DNA of 64,000 nucleotides from Haemonchus contortus (lineage: Eukaryota; Nematoda; Chromadorea; Rhabditida; Trichostrongylidae), in the NCBI GenBank assembly GCA_000469685.2, contig LS997565.1:37599819-37663818 (forward strand), written 5' to 3'. This document shows, in pieces, positions 25,852-39,400 of the stretch (position 1 is its first letter; the number at the start of each line of letters is the position of its first letter). The notes beneath the pieces were generated by a model, which had not been told where the DNA came from, ran no database searches, and was given only the letters and a program-made list of their open reading frames with translations. The position numbers and the translations under genes were made by a program.

Positions 25852-28800
25852 ATGTCGGGTGGTAAGTGCACTTTCATATTCAAGGATCGTAAAAATCGAA
25901 AGCAATCGGATGGCTGTGGATGTGCTGAACAAACCTTCAGATGTCTCCCTTATGTAGGTGTTCAAATATAAGGACTGTCGACGGTATCGGCGGTGCACCA
26001 TTGCTGATATATTTTTGTAATATTCGCTTTAAACCCTGCTTTGCACTTCGGAATACATCTTTATATTTTCACCGCCTATTGGTGATCGATCCAAAGACGA
26101 AGAAACCTGTTCATCTCGTTTTACATCACCTAGACTTCCTGCCGTTTTCCCTTTTCCCTGGCTGTCGACTGCCGCGGGTTGTCGCTTCTTTATCGCTCAA
26201 GGGAATCTGTTCCTCATCTTCTACCGTTTTTCCTTTTCGATTTTGATTCTGGCCTTTAGGTTATGCTTATGATGAGAGTTATCTGCTGGAATATTTGGCT
26301 GCTTGGGAACAATCTACCTATAGGCTTTTTCTTGAGAAGTTATCACGAATTAGTACCCTGAAAAGGTATCAAGAATTAGTACGATTATCGAGTTTTTCAA
26401 GGTGGAGGTGGTGTAGTGCCAAACGGCGCACAATCACACGCATTTATTCACGGATTCAAGTCCCTGACTGATACCCGCCTGGGTCAACCAAGCCTTCCAT
26501 CCCTCCGGGATCAGCTAATTGGTAAGGCTCGTTTGGAAGGATACAAACTAACTTGTACATATGGGCCACCGCGAGCCATTGTATCGACAACATACGCATT
26601 CGATATGTCGCTACGATTCTGAATGCAAGTCGAATGTGGGGACGCATCCCTCAGACGGGACTGATTAACACCCAAGAACTTAAGACTCTATCGAGATTTA
26701 TGGTGTTCATGCCCCTGTAAGCCAATCGATCATCTTCTTCTTCAGGCAGCGCAGTAAAGTTTATGTCGTCCTTGTCGGGAGAGACGACGTCCTACACCAC
26801 TATGACGAGCGCAGGGATCCATTTGTTAAACACTTTTAGAATGAACGATTGTTACAAAATCGCATGAGTTGACGGGTCTGCCAGTTACGATCATTTGGAA
26901 TGTACTGCTGCGTCACTGGTCATCCTTCCTTGTCAAGCGCAGAGCCCCGGATTCCTCTGCACTTTTGTATATAGGAAAACACGGGGCACTGTCCTTCTCA
27001 CAGTGCTTTGAATGACATTAACAACTCGTACTGTCTATGTAGGCTGAATGCCCAGACTGAAAATTAGATAAATTCTCGGGATGTAAGGCAATTTTTCAGG
27101 GTCAATCATATCTAAGGCGTGGACGAGACTATGAGGACGATAGGGTGTTTGGACGAGATTTCAGTCGCGGCATGGTAACGTGCTTTAGCTTCTATCAGCC
27201 AACCACATTTACAACAAACAGGCTCTACTGAATGATATTAGCCCCTACAAGGCTGCTAAACACATTCTTTCTCGGAAGTTTTGATCGGTAATGGGCGTCG
27301 GAACCAGTTTTTGAGCCTTTATTGCACCCTATCTAGGACGCTTTTTGGCCCGACAATGTCCCATCTGTCCCTCTTATAAGCGGTTGATTTCTCCTGATAA
27401 GAAAACTTTGAGAGATTGTAAACCGAAAATTGCATCTTTGAAGGTTGCCGCGTTGATCGAGACGTTCTCCTTTCGATGAAACCTTTATACAGTTCTTCGC
27501 TCAAAATAATCCCCTCTGTCGACCTTTCCGTAGTCTTGAAAGCTCTACGCTTTACAGTTGCCTTCGCTTGAAAGGGACAGGTTTCGTCTAGCGTTTTTCT
27601 TCTCCAAGCTTGTCACCTTTCCTTCCTTTCCTCTTCACGCTCCTTTATCTGGGCCTGTTTCTTTTCTAGGCCTTTATCTCTTTATGTTCGTTTTTGAAGG
27701 CATCTGATCTTTGTAAATTTCCTTCAGACCAGTTTTAGTGGCCCATTTTCACATGACCAGTTTAGAAAAGTAGAATACCTAGAACAGGTACCATTGGCCC
27801 TGTCTCTCATAGTTGTTCGAATATAAGAACCGCCGTACGGTATGTCGTTTTGCCTCGAGTTCACACTACGAGAAAATCTCGAAAACTATTTTTTATCGTG
27901 GCTGTGATTTTAAACGTTGGTTCGCACTCTGAAGTACGTCCTTTTTGCATATATCCCCTTAACTTCTCCGAAAGGAGGGAGAAGAAGGCTTATCAAGTAC
28001 TCAAGAGTCATCCTATGCAAAGGAAATGTTTTAGAGGAATTCCAGTCTTTACAGTGAATACTCATCCTTAGATGGATTAAGAGTATCATATATAATACAT
28101 GCACAGAGTTCTTCAATTTACGGATTTTGAGACCTTGGAAAAACCCCAAGAAATCCATCAAAGTTGGATGTCTTTCACTGGAGTGGGTCCATCTGCTATT
28201 TGGGAATTCCGCAGAAGTTTTCATTAGAGTGAAATACCAGGGGTTGACAGAGCGTGCAGCTGCCAATGTTGATACTTGTGACGTAGTCTAGCAGTCTTGC
28301 AGAAAAGCAATTAATCCGAACCACTTGATGCATCTTTGTAAGCGCCCGGTTGAAGCCATGAATCAGGCTCTTTTGTCCTACGGTAGCGCTAAAGTTGATA
28401 AAGACTCGTTTCCTATTCTTAGACGGCTCGGATACTATTATCCACCCAAACCAGTCTCTGATAGTCCCTCTCTTTCCCAAGTAGGTCACGCTGTATTGTT
28501 TAGTATGAGATTCAAAGCTCGCGAATTTTATTGGGTATGTGTCTACCGGTTTATGATTCGAAAGTCACCGGAGTGGTGAACGACTTATGGTAGCACTTTA
28601 CCGTAAAACAGCTTTTCCTTACCGAAACATCCTGTACACTATGTTACCCAGCAATAGCCCTGTTGGTGGCCTCTGAGCTTACTCCGAAGCTCGCGTTCTG
28701 ATATGGGTTGAAATCAGCCTCAGCAGTGAGTTGCTTTGACTCGGTGACCCGTCGTACTGGTGTTTCTCCGCTAGCTTTGATGTTTAGTGTTGAGATGTAC

Positions 28801-31800
28801 CATCGGCAATTCTATAATCTGCACTGAATGACGGACCTTCATGAATTTTCGTCTTAGAAGTCAATTGTAATCAGATCAATCCATCGTTGAGTGACGAGGG
28901 TTCGGTTCATCCTGTGAGCCTGACGAGTAAACAGACATTATATTGAAGCATGACCAGTGTCCGGTTGACGTGCGATGACTCTTTGGACTCTTTCCGCCAG
29001 TTTGTTTGGCTCGAGCTTGTCCTTCGTTGTGTATGTTTGCCGATGGGGGTGGAGGCAATACTGACCGCCTGCCTGTTCTGCTTGCGTTCATCCTCGTCGT
29101 CACGTCTCCCTTGCTCAACTCTCAGACTGAGGGTCTCTCGACTTTGTTGGATTTGGAATTTTAACCTTTTCTATGCGATCTTTTAGGTTTCATGCCCTGT
29201 TGTTGAACCCAATCCCAACAAGTCCACAAATTTGGGTAGGGTTTGGAATTGGTCTGTGGTACATACTATTACATACTACTTCATCTTCGCACCACATTCA
29301 CACTCCGTTTGAAGGAAAGAAAAGCAGCTCAGGCTAAAGCCTTCCTCTTGCTTTTTGCTTCTCGCTAGATCAGCCTTTCAGCTTTATGACAGACTCTACT
29401 AAAAAATGAAGTAAAATCGTTATTAGCCCGGAACTCATCAGTTTTACGAGAAGCAGTATTCTTTAGAAGAGACTACCCCTTTCCATAAAAGACGAGAGTA
29501 GAAAGGAGTAGGAGCCTGTTTTGAATCGGCGTTTGGTTTCGAATATCGCTGCGAGTGGCTGGATCGGAAACTTATAAGAGTGGTCAACCTCGGCAAAACA
29601 TGGCCATCATATTGACCAGCCCTTTCAGAAGCTAATCAACAAGGTTATTTTGCTTCTTCGGCATGCGCCACGTACTCAGCTTCCACCCTAATTTGTTGTG
29701 GCATCCGGATCTCCTTTTCGGCTTTATCAAATGCATGCGTTAACTGGTTGTAGCCAACCAAGGGAGAAACGTGTTAGTCTCAGGAGAACCCTGGAAGATT
29801 TCCTGCATCTAAAACTCGTCACATTTGATGATAGGTAGTCATGAGTTACTGAACAGGAATGTACCGTTGAGTCACAGCCCGCCACAGTGGGCGGCACATT
29901 TTCGTGGAAGAATGGATCCAGTATAACGTTTACCGCGCACTTATTTCTGACTCATGGGAAATTCATCGCCATGCTGTTGGTAGCACATTGCTCCTGAACG
30001 CCGAATCCAGAAGAGCCTCCGGTACGCGCTTTATAACACTTGGATTCTTAGGGTTCTGTTTCACAACCATCTTCGGTGGGTTTGGTTCTACCTTAATAGA
30101 CGGGGTCTCCCCAAAATTTCTTCTAATACTGCCTGCTTCTTGGTCAAGAGGTCTTATTATTATTTTACAAGCCCGACAGCAAGGGAAGCAGATCCACCAC
30201 AGGCACCAAGGTAAAACTTCCATATCAGGGCCGTTGTGATGTTTAGGAAACCTGCACCCCCACCCCTGTCGCCCACTTTTGCGGTGACTAACGTCAACCA
30301 GCAGGTCGAGTGGGGGAAGGGAAGGGCCGAGAAGTGGGATGGGACAATTACGACCTTAACGATTACATTCTTACGCGCATACGCTTGACCCTGTTTCACA
30401 CTGTGTACATTACTGACTGCATTCCCCTCATCTCGAGATCGATACTGTACAATCCTCCTATCATAATTGCTCAACCGTATGTTGCGTCCTAGCTATAAAG
30501 ACGTTGTATGACTTTTCATGCGTACAATGAGGATCTATGCCTTTGTATACCTTTGTATACCTTCTGGTCAGTTTACGTATTCTAAAAGCTACTCCCGTTA
30601 CTTTTACGACTTTTTGAGCTCCAGAAGCAGTTTACGCTGGAATAAATTGCAATACACTCTACGATTTCCGTTCATATGAATTTCAAATTTCAATCGTATG
30701 TTGTAATATCCTCATGCACTTTACGGAAGTTGTATAGCAGCTCTTTGGCAATGTGTATCTCACGTGATTGAGTTTGAAAAGCACCCCAACGATCTACTTC
30801 CATTTTGAATCGTAGTGACGGTCTTTGAATGCGTATGTGGTCTGTACAATGACTTGCGAGGGCCAGCCGATGTGCGAACCAGTGCTTTCACTCTCCCAGA
30901 CTAGCTCTCTACCGATTAACTCACCAAGGGATGGGAAGTTTGGTGGGCCTAGAGCTAATGCACGAGTTAACTCTCAACCCTTCCAGAATAGGTTAGTTCT
31001 GATTAACCGGCTTGGGAGGCTTGGAAGGGCATCGAGTCAAGTATAAATCCCCAGATTTTGCGTGTGCGGTTATGCGCCATTCGACACTACACCACCTCCA
31101 GCCTGATACAGGGAATCTGGTATGTATCCTTTATCTGACTAGAAATTATGCGCCCGGTCCTGGTACTCCAGCTCATTATCTCCTACTTGAATTTCTTCGG
31201 TACGCCGCTGGTTCGCTGATAGCTTCAGATTAACCCCTACAGCTGTTTCAGCCCAATACAAGGATAACGCGTAGGTAGAGGAGACTTCAAAAGCCCTTAT
31301 GTGGCTTCAAACCCCTGTCTGAGCATCCTCATTTCATTTTCAGCTTGAATAGAAGACGATTGTGTGGCAACAACCCATTGCTTGGATTAGAGCCAATCAT
31401 CCCAGGGCCTACTATATGGGAGCGTCTCATACAAAAGCCACTTTTTCATCAACGTGCTACTCTTTGCCCACCTCTTCACCTACCCAACAACGTCTTGAAT
31501 AGTCGGATCTCACTCAAATTCCTAGCAAAATGTACTTCAATTCGATCAGTTCACTATCATTCAAACTAGTGTCGAAGTCCATAGGAAAGGCAGTGTAGTT
31601 GCTTGCTGTAAGATTGCTTTATGTATGCTCTCTTTTGACGTTCTGTGGTGTTCTGTTGTGGTCGTTCCATTCCCTAATCTTCGATGCCTGGTTTGAATTT
31701 AATGGCTTACCAGTGAGCTCTAACTGCTATTCCGTTGGAGGCAGAAGTGCAGTAGGGTGCAGTGGGGCTCTTCTTCGTGCATGGTATGTAGATCGGATCC

Positions 31801-33426
31801 CGGCCCATGTCCTTTCATGATAACCAAGCTTTCCATCCTAACGAAGTCGTTTAGTAGAAAACAAATGAATTCGTGAAATGTTTATCAGCTAGCAAGCCAT
31901 TGTAGAGGCCAGAAATGTATTCAAACGCTCCCACGACTCTGAATAGATGTGGAAGGTGTGGGAGTATATCAAAACAGGATGATCTACACCGAAGAGCCTC
32001 ATCCTCATATCTTCCAGTGCTGGGGACTCATTTAGTAGACTTCGGAAGGAGGGATGAATTTCTGTGTCGTTTCTGATTGGGAGAGATAAAGTGTAAAGCA
32101 TGTGAGAGGGACCGCTACAAAAGCTGCTCCTCCGGTACCTTTCAGTCAAGTTTGACTTCATTGAATACCCTCCTCGGCGAGAGCTTTCGGCTACTACGTG
32201 ACGAGGACTTCATTCTTTTAGGGAGGATCTCATTATTCAAGCAGCTGCATATGAAATATGGTGACCATTATGCTAATTTTGAATTGATTCCCCAAGACTT
32301 TCTACTCTCTCCAAATACTCCTCGGGAATTTGGAAAAGATAAAGTGAGGTCTCAATAATCAAATAGTCTTTGGCATCAATCAGTCCGGTTTCTGTGCAGC
32401 GTCCCGCATGTGACTTCTAGTCGGAATATTAGTGGCGTATTGAATGCGTACGTGGCCTATGCAGAGACTTGGGTGACGAACCGAAGTAGAAGTCAATGTC
32501 ACAAACGGGTTCGGTATCAAGCAGGCACTTTTACCGAGTGTGGAAGGCTTTGTTGGCCTGTCGGGGTGAGTATCCTGGATTCGAGTCCCTGACTACGAGC
32601 CACCTGCCATTAACCACCCCCGTCCTTCATCCCTCATCCTTTAGAAAAGGTCAGACTATCATACCGTGTGTAATTCTTTGTACCTATTTATATCAAAAAC
32701 ATCTGCTTACCGTATAATTTTCTTTTCTTATTAAGTTACCTACCCCCCAACACCCCCTCCCCCCCCCCCCCCCCCCCCTCCTTCCCCTATTACCAGTTCC
32801 TCTTGATGATTTATGATTTTCTAGCCTTTCTCTTTGGATATCAAAAAAGAAATTCCGATAGAGTGTCTCTGACAACGTTTCTGTGAATTACTACTGCTCC
32901 CCATACTTGTTATGGGAATTGAATGTAAATCCATTTGAGCGGTTTGCCCTTCGTAGCTTTGCTGTGGTCAGAGATTGCGACATAACTCGATGCACACCTC
33001 TGACTACTGCCCATTGAAGTCCCTCCAGAGTTGGTTTTTGTTGGCTGATTTTTCTTCCATCAATGACTCAATAAACGAACGTGTTTGGTTTTTTCTATAT
33101 GTCCATGAACCAGGTTAATGACTTTGGCCTTGATAAATTAGACCATCTGACTCACACTTTAGCCATGCCAGGACTGGATCATCTGTGAAAACGTCCGAAT
33201 CGTAGGAATTCAAGGCCAATACCCAACTGCTGCTTAGCATTTTGTTATCCTCTCCAACCACTGAACTCATTTCCAATTTATTGCTATTACTTGTTGACAG
33301 CCGCATCTTGGAGCTAATTTGGAAGCTTCCGCTTCGAAGCTAATACAAAGCCGCGAGTTTTTTACTTTGAAGCTTTCCGAAAATACCCACCAAAGGCTCA
33401 TGGAAGAATGGATTTCCCGGGAATAA
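25852..33426 (+). CDS. Unrecognised Tyr/Arg-rich protein (301 aa model)
   Basis: I do not recognise this protein. Exons with matching phases: 25852-25861 (ATG), 26260-26365, 26746-26824, 27100-27174, 27728-27787, 28343-28480, 29187-29235, 30180-30210, 31344-31453, 32222-32343, 33301-33426 (TAA). The sum is 906 nt, an exact multiple of three. It opens MSGGYAYDESYLLEYLAAWE. The middle is rich in Tyr, Arg and Asp (YLRRGRDYEDDRVFGRDF), followed by a proline-bearing linker, PGPTIWERLIQKPLFHQR, and an acidic helical C-terminus. No signal peptide or membrane span is seen, so it is probably soluble. Most acceptors are good TTTCAG-type sites; the one at 28343 (GTAAG) is weak, so that exon could start elsewhere or be wrong. 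SINE copies fall only in its introns, which supports the model. It is a model from reading frames and splice sites, not from homology. Confidence 0.55.
26403..26668 (+). repeat. SINE-like repeat, family A, copy 3
   Basis: Head GGAGGTGGTGTAGTGC, then GGATTCAAGTCCC, CCAAGCCTTCCATCCCTCC, GGGCCACCGCGAGCCATTG and a 3' part TACGATTCTGAATGCAAGTC. It is one of the two longest copies, with a 3' block also seen at 36190 and 38830. It is inserted in the second intron of the unrecognised gene at 25852-33426. Confidence 0.7.
30960..31104 (-). repeat. SINE-like repeat, family A, antisense copy
   Basis: The reverse complement starts TGGAGGTGGTGTAGTGTCG and continues through a diverged body with CTTCCAAGCCTCCCAAGCCGG. 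The only clear minus-strand copy. It lies in an intron of the 25852-33426 gene; the distal end is vague. Confidence 0.5.
31745..31970 (+). repeat. SINE-like repeat, family A, diverged copy
   Basis: It contains GATCGGATCCCGG, ACCAAGCTTTCCATCC, GCAAGCCATTGTA and ACGACTCTGAATAG in the family order. It is intronic in the 25852-33426 model. Substitutions and small gaps make the edges uncertain. Confidence 0.5.
32759..32778. repeat. Poly(dC) tract, about 20 C
   Basis: An uninterrupted run of about 20 C within a longer C-rich pyrimidine patch, in an intron of the 25852-33426 model. Run length in assemblies is often unreliable. Confidence 0.8.
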
Positions 33427-33495
33427 ATCAGTTCCCTGGAATCTTGATTGTCCCTGTTGTATACCTTACACACCCGTTTCATTTCTTTTTTGGAT

Positions 33496-36400
33496 ATGAA
33501 CAATTTTCGATTCCGGTCTCTTCTCGGGTTCGATGCAGTCCTATTATTCCGCTTTTTGTTCTTACTTTTAGCTAAATTCGTTTGCATCTCAGAAAAAGAA
33601 TTAGACCACGAATTATCAAGAAGATATAGTGTTGTACGTTAATTGATCTCGTTTTTAAGCTGTGTCTCCCCCACTCTATTTCCTGCCCCCCCCCCCTCCT
33701 TCACAACCCATTCGACTTGTTTTCGGAATCGTAGTGACGTTTTCACGTACGTGATGTTTGGGCTTTTGCTGCTATGCTCCCAGACATGCTGAACACCAGC
33801 TAAGCTACCACGTCTCGATGGGAGGCTCGGTTCGCCGCGAGTTTCGAGCCGGCATTGTATTCGAGCATGGGTATGGCGCCAGGAGTCCCCACGCCGCATA
33901 CACCCGAACAAGCAAAAAACCTCCGAGCGGCTGCATATTTTCTTTGCACCCAGTGGTATTTTTATACTTTCTATACTTCGTGCAGGTGTAATGATTACTT
34001 TCGATTGCCCTCAACGTTGCTGAAACGACGTAAGGAACGTGATGCAGTCGCTATAGACTGTTAGCCAGCTTGGCTGTCTACTTTTCCTGAAGTAAAATTT
34101 GTTGTTGCTTGATGTGGTCGAATTACCTGAGAGAAAGCTGAACACAATTTAGTGAAGACTGTAGTAAAGACTGTAGTCGTTTTCCCTGATCAAAAATGAC
34201 AACTATCAGATCCAAACCTAGGTTTTTGTTCCTAAATAACGCTATAATTGAATGGGATTGACCACATATAAGAATATACGACACACAACAGATAAGTAGT
34301 CTCCTTCCCTCACTAATCACTAATCACTAATCACTGGTATAGCAATCCGTTGAGATCTCATGATCAACCATAGCGTCGTGGAACCTGCTTCCCCCTTCTT
34401 CCCCCTTCTTCCCCTCGCCCCTCCCCCTTCCCACAGCATGCTTATAGTAGAGTACAGAACTCAAAAATCTGTTGCGGGCTGGGACAGAAGGCTTGGGAAA
34501 AGCTCACGCTAGGGAATTGGAAAACAACCAAACTTTGTCGAGCATTCGTTCAAAATGAGTTTTTGTGCATGGGATTACTTTATCAGTATGACTCCGCAGT
34601 GGTGGTGAAAAGGATCTCTGCCTTCGAATTAGTGAAAAGTAGGCTCAAGTAAACGGTTGGAGGCACCATTCAGTTGACTTTGCCTTCCCCAAGATAGTGA
34701 AGGCAATTTCGCCAGCGTTATGGCAGAACTGGCTTAGTACTGCACTTTTTCTTTTTGACGTACATATATAATTACGTGGAAAAGCGTCATTTTGATGAGC
34801 CATTACCGCCTAATAAAAATAGAATATTGGCAAATACGAGAATAACTCGTCGTGCCTGCAGCAGATGTCAGATGAACGACTGCCATCAAATTTCCGCCCC
34901 TTATGATTCCTCGCATTCATTCTGTCGGAAATGACTTGAAGAAGAACTACAGGGGAGTATAAGGCCATTCCAGCTTTTGCCTACAGAAGTCTAGTTATGG
35001 CACGGATACATACGAAAACAGAAATTCACTATGGAAATCGGTTCTTATAGCCATCCAGCTGTGGGTCCTGCCTCAATCTGGTCGTGGGCCCAATGGATTC
35101 CCCATTCACATCTTTCACTCCCTGACCAAGCCCCTCCTCGAATTCTTTGTAGTGTGACAGGTCTAGGACCCATGTATTCTGATAATTTCATGCCGTGGAG
35201 TGACAGATGTTGTCTGTGAAGTTCTGCAACCTCTGGACTTTGGTACTTCACCGAGGGTCACTGTTGAATCTGAGTTGCCGTTCCGAATACTCGTTCCCAT
35301 GTAACACATGGCTTCAAGAGAAGTCTAGGTACGGTGTGAAAATGCCACTACAGAAAATTGGCATGAAACTTTAAGCCCCTATCCTCCACACAAACCAGGA
35401 CTACTCATTTTTAGTAGACGAAGTTGTCCCTGGATATGAGAAAAAAATCTCTGTCAAAGCTCGGATTACCGAACTCAAATGCAATTTTGTATCGCACTAA
35501 CCATAATGAATCCTCCAGGATAACTTCCCGAATTTCTCTTATGGCGGATTTTTTGCTGCCTTGGTTTGAAGCAATCTCCCCATCCTCATCCTGGCAACGA
35601 CATCTTCCCTTCTTTTTTCATGCCTCCCCTTGCGTGGGATTACTTGTGGCGCATTTGATGTTGCCCGGACGTATATCATATCTCAGTGACATACCGAGCA
35701 CATCGCTCATAATTCCTCAATGACCGCGTGGGAATGAGATTAGTCCTGCTCGGATACCTGTGGGAAGCTTTTCGTTTTTAGACTCTGATCGGATTAGAAT
35801 CAGGTTCTAGCCGGATAATAAGCAGTACAAACCAGTTTCCATTGTTTATTATTCTGGATCTACGTACTGTGCGATTTAATCCGCAGCAGTGACCATTTGT
35901 TATTTGTAAATATCGCCCAGACCCGAAATTTGAGAACACGACAATCACAATTCCCAGACAAGAAGATAAGAAGCACACAAGCAGGAGCATAATGCAACTT
36001 CTGAGTGGGAAGGTCGATGACAAGGGGTGCAGTCTGGTACACGACATGGTCTTATGCCCTAATCCTGGTAGGGAACTAGCCCAAGCCTTTCATCCCTCCG
36101 AGTCCGGTTACTTGGTACCAGGGTGGACACATGAGGACAGAAGCACTGAGTTGCACATCAGCCGGCCACCTTTAGTCATGGTATAGGTCGACCGCACACG
36201 CTTCCAAAACGCCACTACAATTCTGAATAGAAGTCAAATGCGGCGCTCGCTTTACTGTCAAAACGACTGTTTGAGTTCATCTGACTGTTATTAATTGCTA
36301 GCCCGTCCTCCCCGTGATAGCTACCAAACGCTTCTTCTGTTGTGACCGACGAAATCTACCCAGCTGCGCTGTTGGGAATATATCATAAATATTTACCATA

Positions 36401-39400
36401 GGCCCATAGTGAGCTTTGAGCCCCTCCTTACTGCGGTTCATGTGCAGCGAGCACCTCAACCCCAGCGAAGCGGCGCTACGCTGGGAGATGTTCTCGCTGA
36501 GCCAGGGTTACACGGCTGGGAGACAACAGTAGGTGGGGTCTCCCAAGCTCGTAGTGGAAGCTCGCTTCAGCGTGGCAGTAGGCTTCTTTCCTCGTATTCT
36601 AGTACTTTTCTGTGCTGACTTTTCATTTGCTTTTTTCGAGCCCTTGGATGGATGTCGGGAATGCTGTCCTGTGGACACTGGTGTAAACCTACATTCGGAG
36701 TCATGTAGGCCACCAACGATGGCTGTTCGGCGGCAAATAGGGCAGTTCCAGTAGATACTTTAATAATAACCCTATAATACATAAAACAACGAACACATTA
36801 CAGCGAATAATGGCCTAGGTTGGAGAGAAAAGGCGAGTGGGCGGGGCAATAAAGTATTTTTGTAAGCAGTAGACGTCAGAACGATGAGTACATTCATGGG
36901 TTTATACACGCACTGTCTGTTATTCAATCTCATTCCCCTGTCGTAATCAGCCGTCTGTCATTCTCCAAATGAATCAATTAGAAGGGGGTCTAGGGGGAGA
37001 AGCTAAAATAACCTCGTCCTTTTTTCCTTAATTGATTGCCACTTAGAAGAATAGACGTCAATTTCTCAGAGCAGCTTTTTCCTTTGGGAGCATTCTCGTT
37101 AATCACGAATTCCGTTAACCACTAGCTCTTTTCGTGGTTCATTTTTATCCGAGAAGAGGAATCCGTAAATGTCAAGTTCTGATTTTCAGATCGCTACCGT
37201 ACTAGAGCTTGTTATGTGATATTAAGTTGAATAGTTTTTGAGTTAGAGCCTTCATTACGCCCTGCCTAGGCCGTTTTCCAGCAAGATAACGGCTACGTAC
37301 TATTCTCGGAGACCACAGATTTATTCTAGCGAAAAATCTCAAAAATCATTTTAATCGTGAGCTGTGCCTTTAGAGACGCGACAATTTCTCCACTTGGTAG
37401 GACAGAGTTTGACGGGAGAAACTTGTGCTATTGTTGGAGTCATGAAAATTGGTTTAACTCGCGTGAAAGAGCACTTTTTGAAGAGAACCTGAATTGAGCT
37501 TCGCCGCACGAAAGCACTGAATAGTAGCTCACGTCTTGCACATGTTCATACTAACTCACTTTGCTGTACCCATTCATTTCCATTAGCGAACTTACCTTAA
37601 CTAATTTGCTTGGTAGTTTTAGTCAATGCCCTTCGTTGTATTCAAATGTCGTCATCTTTTCTGAGACGGAAATATACTAGTTCTTTTCGCAGTAATTTTA
37701 AAAATAGCGCCTGAATCTGCTCCGTTTCATAGCTAATGACTTTCTTTCACATCGTTGACGTATCACTGGCGTCATAGGAGATGATGCCGCGGATGAAGTC
37801 CTTGGTATTGGTCAATCCCGTCTCTGGATTGCGCCCCCCTTTCGACTTCCACTCAGAATCGCTGAGTTGTTCGAAGCATGCGGTCTACGTAATGACTGAT
37901 GTGCAAGTCAGTCCTACCATCAAGGCAAGGGCAACCGGGGTCTAGTAGTGTAAGGGATAGAGCGCGGTGCCCGTAAAGCACCGTATCCCGGTGCTCGAGG
38001 CCCGTTCGAGGCTGAAGTTTTGTCCTTAAATCGCCAACCTTGTGAGACATTCGGAACGCGTACTGCGGCAAAATAACAGCAGACAATAAATCATCAAGCC
38101 AAAACAAGCCATTTTATCCTCCCACGTGTATCTAGGGCCAATTATGTAGCTGGAAGAATGTATGGATTGATTTGCTTGGGCAAGTATCGAGCCAGGATTC
38201 GATCCATTGAGGCCATGTGATGCCTGTGTGGTGGCTGTTATATGAGATTACATAGCTGTCCTACAAAGTACCTTCAAGGACGAACTTTCTTGACGGATCG
38301 AAAGCTGAACTGATAGTCAATGTAATTTCTAAATTCCGGGGATTCATATTACTTGTACACCTTGAGTATGCCTAGGAATAACGTTTTTATCGCTCTTATC
38401 AGCCATTAATCGAGTGATCGATTGTACGTCTACCTGAATTTGACTTCAAACCTGATTTCCCGAAGTACTTTCAGTTAGATGGTCTAACAGGCATCAATTC
38501 CTGCTCACTGAACTAACCATAAGTGAACTTGCTCACCTGCTTGTGTCACGATTGCGTTGATGATCACATGTATAAATGCTTCGTAGCTCACGAACGTTCC
38601 AAATAGATGAATAATTCTTTTTCAGGGGTGGAGATGGTGTAGAGACAAAGAGTGCACTACCACAGCACCAATTCAGGGGGCGAACCCTGGTCGATACTGG
38701 CCTGGATCATCTGAACCTTGGATGATCGGTTATTCGGTACCAGGCTCTTTTGGGAGGTTGAAACCACTGGCTCGTATATCGGCTGGCCACTGCAATTCCT
38801 TGCATAGGCCACACACGCCCTCGGAATGCCAATATGATTCTAAATGGAAGTAGAGTGCGGGGGCGCATCTAAAAAAAGTGATTAATTAGAGCCAGACACT
38901 TTTAATTGGTTCTATGCAAATTTGATGAGGTAATTTCCTCCAGAGACGTTCTCTTTGTGCCATCACCGCCCCAAGCGAATGTGCACGCAGCTGTGAGGGC
39001 GTCCAGTCTTTCAAATCCTTCAAATTCGCTATAACTCTCATCCAGTAGTTCCCATTATATTGCATAATGTGTTGCTTTTATCATTGCCTGTGACGTCTCT
39101 TCAGAGTTTTATAGAACAAAAAAATGAAAACCAGTTTGACGTTGTTTGAGATTTGAGGAATGCGAAACCGTCAAGAGCGGTTTTACATCTGGTGCTAAGA
39201 AAACATTATTGAGTCGTTTGTTTCTTTGAGCGGCGCTTTACGGAACTAGAGAACCACCACAGACATCTCACGTACGTCAATATAGACGACGGTATTTTTC
39301 TGATACCACACTCATCCGGTCCTTCACTGAGGGCTTTCTTTATCAACATACACATTTTTCGACTTCTAATGAACATTAATGACAACCATGCCATTATATA

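Noticed and set aside
27300..27930. Short similarities between about 27.3-27.9 kb and 37.25-37.38 kb (CTAGG.CG.TTT and AAAATCTC.AAAA.)
   Set aside because: Blocks are short and differently spaced, so they may be chance or shreds of an old repeat; no family could be delimited by eye.
28504..28534. Candidate exon after 28480 in the first unknown gene
   Set aside because: It would leave a 23-nt intron, below any plausible minimum, and gives a stop when joined to the next exon.
33855..33991. Open frame with MGMAPGVPTPHTPEQAKN ending at a possible donor
   Set aside because: It looks protein-like for ~40 residues but follows a stop, has no good acceptor in frame and overlaps a diverged repeat with tRNA-like blocks.
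37191..37211. Seven-codon exon candidate (TTTTCAG ... GTTATG) in the second unknown gene
   Set aside because: It is phase-neutral, so it could be inserted or omitted without consequence. Too short to support without transcripts.
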